From Candidatus Anaerostipes avistercoris (GTDB lineage: Bacteria > Bacillota > Clostridia > Lachnospirales > Lachnospiraceae): 51,949 nucleotides of DNA. Made by a program: the position numbers and the translations under genes. The notes beneath the pieces were generated by a model. That model was not told where the DNA came from, searched no databases, and worked only from the letters and a program-made list of their open reading frames with translations. The stretch covers positions 1-51,949 of the forward strand of contig DWWD01000038.1 of NCBI GenBank assembly GCA_019119895.1. The letters are read 5' to 3'. Every line of letters starts with the position of its first letter. Within the stretch, counting starts at the first letter, position 1. Below are positions 49,994-51,949 of this stretch, piece by piece.

Positions 49994-50998
49994 TTAATGT
50001 TTCCCGCTGAGAGAAACCATTACTTTTCCTTTCCGTGAATATTTTTTTGTTCTAAGTTCTTCCCCCATCTCCTCTAATGACAACCTCTTACTAATGATTT
50101 TCTTTGTATCAATCACTCCACTCTCTAGCAGCGAAATCGCTCTCCTACTCATATGTGGATTCAGATAAGAAGTGTAAATACTCAATTCTTTTGTGTATGC
50201 CTCAAATTGATTGAATGATACCGGATTTTCCGGATCCCCTAATCCGAACAACAATACTTTTGCCTGCTTTCCTGCAATACGAATTGCCTGTTCCATCGTG
50301 CTTTTTAATCCGATACATTCTATAACATAATCAATATTCAATTCTTCAGCAATTTCTTCTATCTGTTGATCTGTGCATGCTATGGTTGCTCCTAATTCCA
50401 TCGCTAATTCTTGTTTATTTTTTTCACGCTCAACAACAATCAAATTTTTCGGAGCTGTTAATTTTATCACCTGTAACATTAAACTTCCAATAGAGCCCAT
50501 ACCATACATAACAACATTAGCACCACTTTCTATATGCAATAAATCTATCCCATGTAATACACAGGATAATGGCTCTGTAAATGCCGCATCTTCTAAATCC
50601 AGAGAATCGTCAATTTTATATACATTTTCTTCCGGAGGATAAACGTATTCCGCAAATCCTTTTGCTACTCCATGCCTGTGAATACAGAAATTTGGATATC
50701 CTTTTTTACACCATTCACATCTTCCACAGCCCCAGCTTGGATCGCATGCTACACGATCTCCCGGCTTAAAGTGCTCACAATTCTCTCCTACTTCTGTGAC
50801 AATTCCTGAACATTCATGTCCCAAAATAACAGGCGGTACAACAACACTTGCTCCATTTTTTCCTTCAAACTTATGAATATCTGTTCCACAAAGTCCACAC
50901 CATGCAACTTCAATCTTAACTTCATGATCTTTTGGTTTACGATCTGGAATTTCCTTCACTTTATAAGTATGATTTCCTAAATAAAATCCAGCTCTCAT
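49994..50998 (-). CDS. Zinc-dependent medium-chain dehydrogenase
   Basis: 334 residues. Catalytic zinc: Cys in AWCGLCGTDIHKFEG near 32-46 and GHECSGIV near 60-67; structural zinc Cys cluster in WGCGRCEWCKKGYPNFC near 88-104. NAD site GMGSIGSLMLQVIKL near 166-180. The group includes sorbitol, threonine and butanediol dehydrogenases. It follows the aldolase gene by 18 nt and precedes the permease by 12 nt. With the SDR it gives two oxidoreductases in one operon, so the pathway may have two oxidation steps or an epimerisation by oxidation and reduction. Confidence 0.92.
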   Translation of the reverse strand: MRAGFYLGNHTYKVKEIPDRKPKDHEVKIEVAWCGLCGTDIHKFEGKNGASVVVPPVILGHECSGIVTEVGENCEHFKPGDRVACDPSWGCGRCEWCKKGYPNFCIHRHGVAKGFAEYVYPPEENVYKIDDSLDLEDAAFTEPLSCVLHGIDLLHIESGANVVMYGMGSIGSLMLQVIKLTAPKNLIVVEREKNKQELAMELGATIACTDQQIEEIAEELNIDYVIECIGLKSTMEQAIRIAGKQAKVLLFGLGDPENPVSFNQFEAYTKELSIYTSYLNPHMSRRAISLLESGVIDTKKIISKRLSLEEMGEELRTKKYSRKGKVMVSLSGKH

Positions 50999-51016
50999 TT
51001 ATATTGCACCCCTTCA

Positions 51017-51862
51017 TCATTGTATATTCTTAAATAAACTGATCTTTCTCTCAACAATTTCATCAATTGTATTTAAACACGGTACGACATTTTCTCTGTT
51101 AGAAATATTTTCTTTATTTTTGTCATAGCATTCTTTTGCCTGCCTGTTCCAGCCGACCAGAAGTTCCGTTCCTACATTAAATTTACGGATTCCAAGACTA
51201 ATGACTTTCTTGACATCTTCTTCTTTTACTCCTGTACCTCCATGAATAACAAGTGGAATATCAACAACCTCTTTAATCTGCTTTAATCTTTCAAAATTAA
51301 TATTTGTTTTTGATTTATACTGCCCATGATTTGTACCAATCGCTACTGCCAATGCATCAATTCCTGTCTGCTTAACAAATTCTACAGCGTCTTCTGGATT
51401 TGTATAACAAACATCTTTTTGTTCTACCACTACTCCATCTTCTGTTCCACCAACAGTTCCTAATTCGGCTTCTACGCTGACTCCATTCTTCCTCGCATAT
51501 TCAACAACCCGTTTTGTTCCAAGGATGTTATCTTTTAATGGCAAAGATGATCCATCAAACATGACCGAACTATATCCGGCATCAATTGCTTTTCTGATCT
51601 CATCATAATCTTTTGCATGATCTAAATGAAGAACTACGTCGATCCCATATTGATCTGCCATAGATTTACAAACACTGACCAGATTTTTATGTCCGATATA
51701 ATTTGCTGTTCCACAACTCGTCTGAATGATCACTGGCGTTCTCTGATTCACTGCCGCCTTAATAATCGATGGTAACATTTCCAAATTGTGTGTATTAAAT
51801 GCTCCAATAGCCATATTAAGGTCTTCTGCTTCTTTCAGTACTTCCTTTAATGTTGTATACAT
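51017..51862 (-). CDS. Class II fructose/tagatose-bisphosphate-type aldolase
   Basis: 281 residues. Zinc His residues: VVLHLDHAKDYDEIRKAI near 75-92 and VIHGGTGVKEEDV near 204-216, with GTNHGQYK near 174-181. The GatY/KbaY/FbaA group cleaves ketose-1,6-bisphosphates to dihydroxyacetone phosphate and an aldehyde phosphate. AGGAGG 4 nt before the ATG at 51862 sets the start; the frame stays open to 51880. First gene of the visible AT-rich operon; its promoter is probably between 51881 and the window edge, where I see nothing certain. Confidence 0.92.
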   Translation of the reverse strand: MYTTLKEVLKEAEDLNMAIGAFNTHNLEMLPSIIKAAVNQRTPVIIQTSCGTANYIGHKNLVSVCKSMADQYGIDVVLHLDHAKDYDEIRKAIDAGYSSVMFDGSSLPLKDNILGTKRVVEYARKNGVSVEAELGTVGGTEDGVVVEQKDVCYTNPEDAVEFVKQTGIDALAVAIGTNHGQYKSKTNINFERLKQIKEVVDIPLVIHGGTGVKEEDVKKVISLGIRKFNVGTELLVGWNRQAKECYDKNKENISNRENVVPCLNTIDEIVERKISLFKNIQ

Positions 51863-51949
51863 GCTTCCTCCTTCTTTCATGTTAAATCTTATTCCTTATC
51901 ATGCTGTCACATTAAGTCATTCATGGCCATTGAATTTCTTATTTGTTTT

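Overview
The window looks like a chromosomal segment of a gut-type Lachnospiraceae (class Clostridia). The evidence is an anaerobe's gene set (2[4Fe-4S] ferredoxin, iron-dependent alcohol dehydrogenase, several PTS systems), the sporulation-type amidase CwlD, MecA, a DUF815 ATPase and a RacA-like protein, with strong AGGAGG ribosome sites and sigma-A type promoters. Most genes lie on the minus strand. I saw no rRNA, tRNA, CRISPR array, prophage or insertion sequence.

Layout. (1) 1-2455: a minus operon for a galactitol-type PTS (IIB, IIC, IIA) followed by a pentulose-phosphate epimerase cut by the window edge. (2) 2626-3696: a glycerol-1-phosphate dehydrogenase homologue (AraM/EgsA) that lacks about 80 internal residues, including the nucleotide-binding part. 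(3) 3883-10179: the complete F1Fo ATP synthase operon atpBEFHAGDC with its own promoter and a leader hairpin. (4) 10290-12237: Sua5/TsaC plus a fusion of an LMW-phosphatase-like domain (catalytic Cys replaced by Ser) with ribose-5-phosphate isomerase B. (5) 12351-15635: CwlD, a small unknown protein, MecA, and an iron alcohol dehydrogenase with 20-bp repeats over its promoter. (6) 15818-23632: a carbohydrate operon with a second galactitol-type PTS, two DhaK proteins, one DhaL, a fuculose-phosphate-type aldolase and a PRD regulator. (7) 23781-25488: DUF1858 protein, divergent ferredoxin, PfkB kinase. (8) 25563-34263: RacA-like protein, RecD2, MreB, an rRNA methyltransferase-like protein, a GlgX-type debranching enzyme and a DUF815 ATPase. 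(9) 34542-41361: a co-directional run of DUF5688, DUF89 phosphatase, amidohydrolase, LOR/SDH-domain protein, LemA and DUF2207 protein. (10) 41547-45718: an XRE regulator, a decayed sodium/solute symporter, a GABA-type aminotransferase, its divergent PucR-type regulator, and YbaK. (11) 45971-51862: a visibly more AT-rich operon with a mannose-family PTS (fused IIC-IID), two dehydrogenases, a class II aldolase and a P-loop kinase-like protein.

How they work together. Three separate PTS operons point to sugar or polyol scavenging. Operon 6 looks like import, phosphorylation by DhaK/DhaL and aldol cleavage, and operon 11 like import, oxidation, possibly a second phosphorylation, and cleavage. The substrates cannot be read from sequence. 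The aminotransferase/PucR locus seems to have lost its transporter. The most unusual items are operons 6 and 11, the dead-looking phosphatase fused to RpiB, the internally deleted AraM, and two short promoter-to-terminator units (44032-44105 and 45795-45909) that could make small RNAs or act as attenuators.
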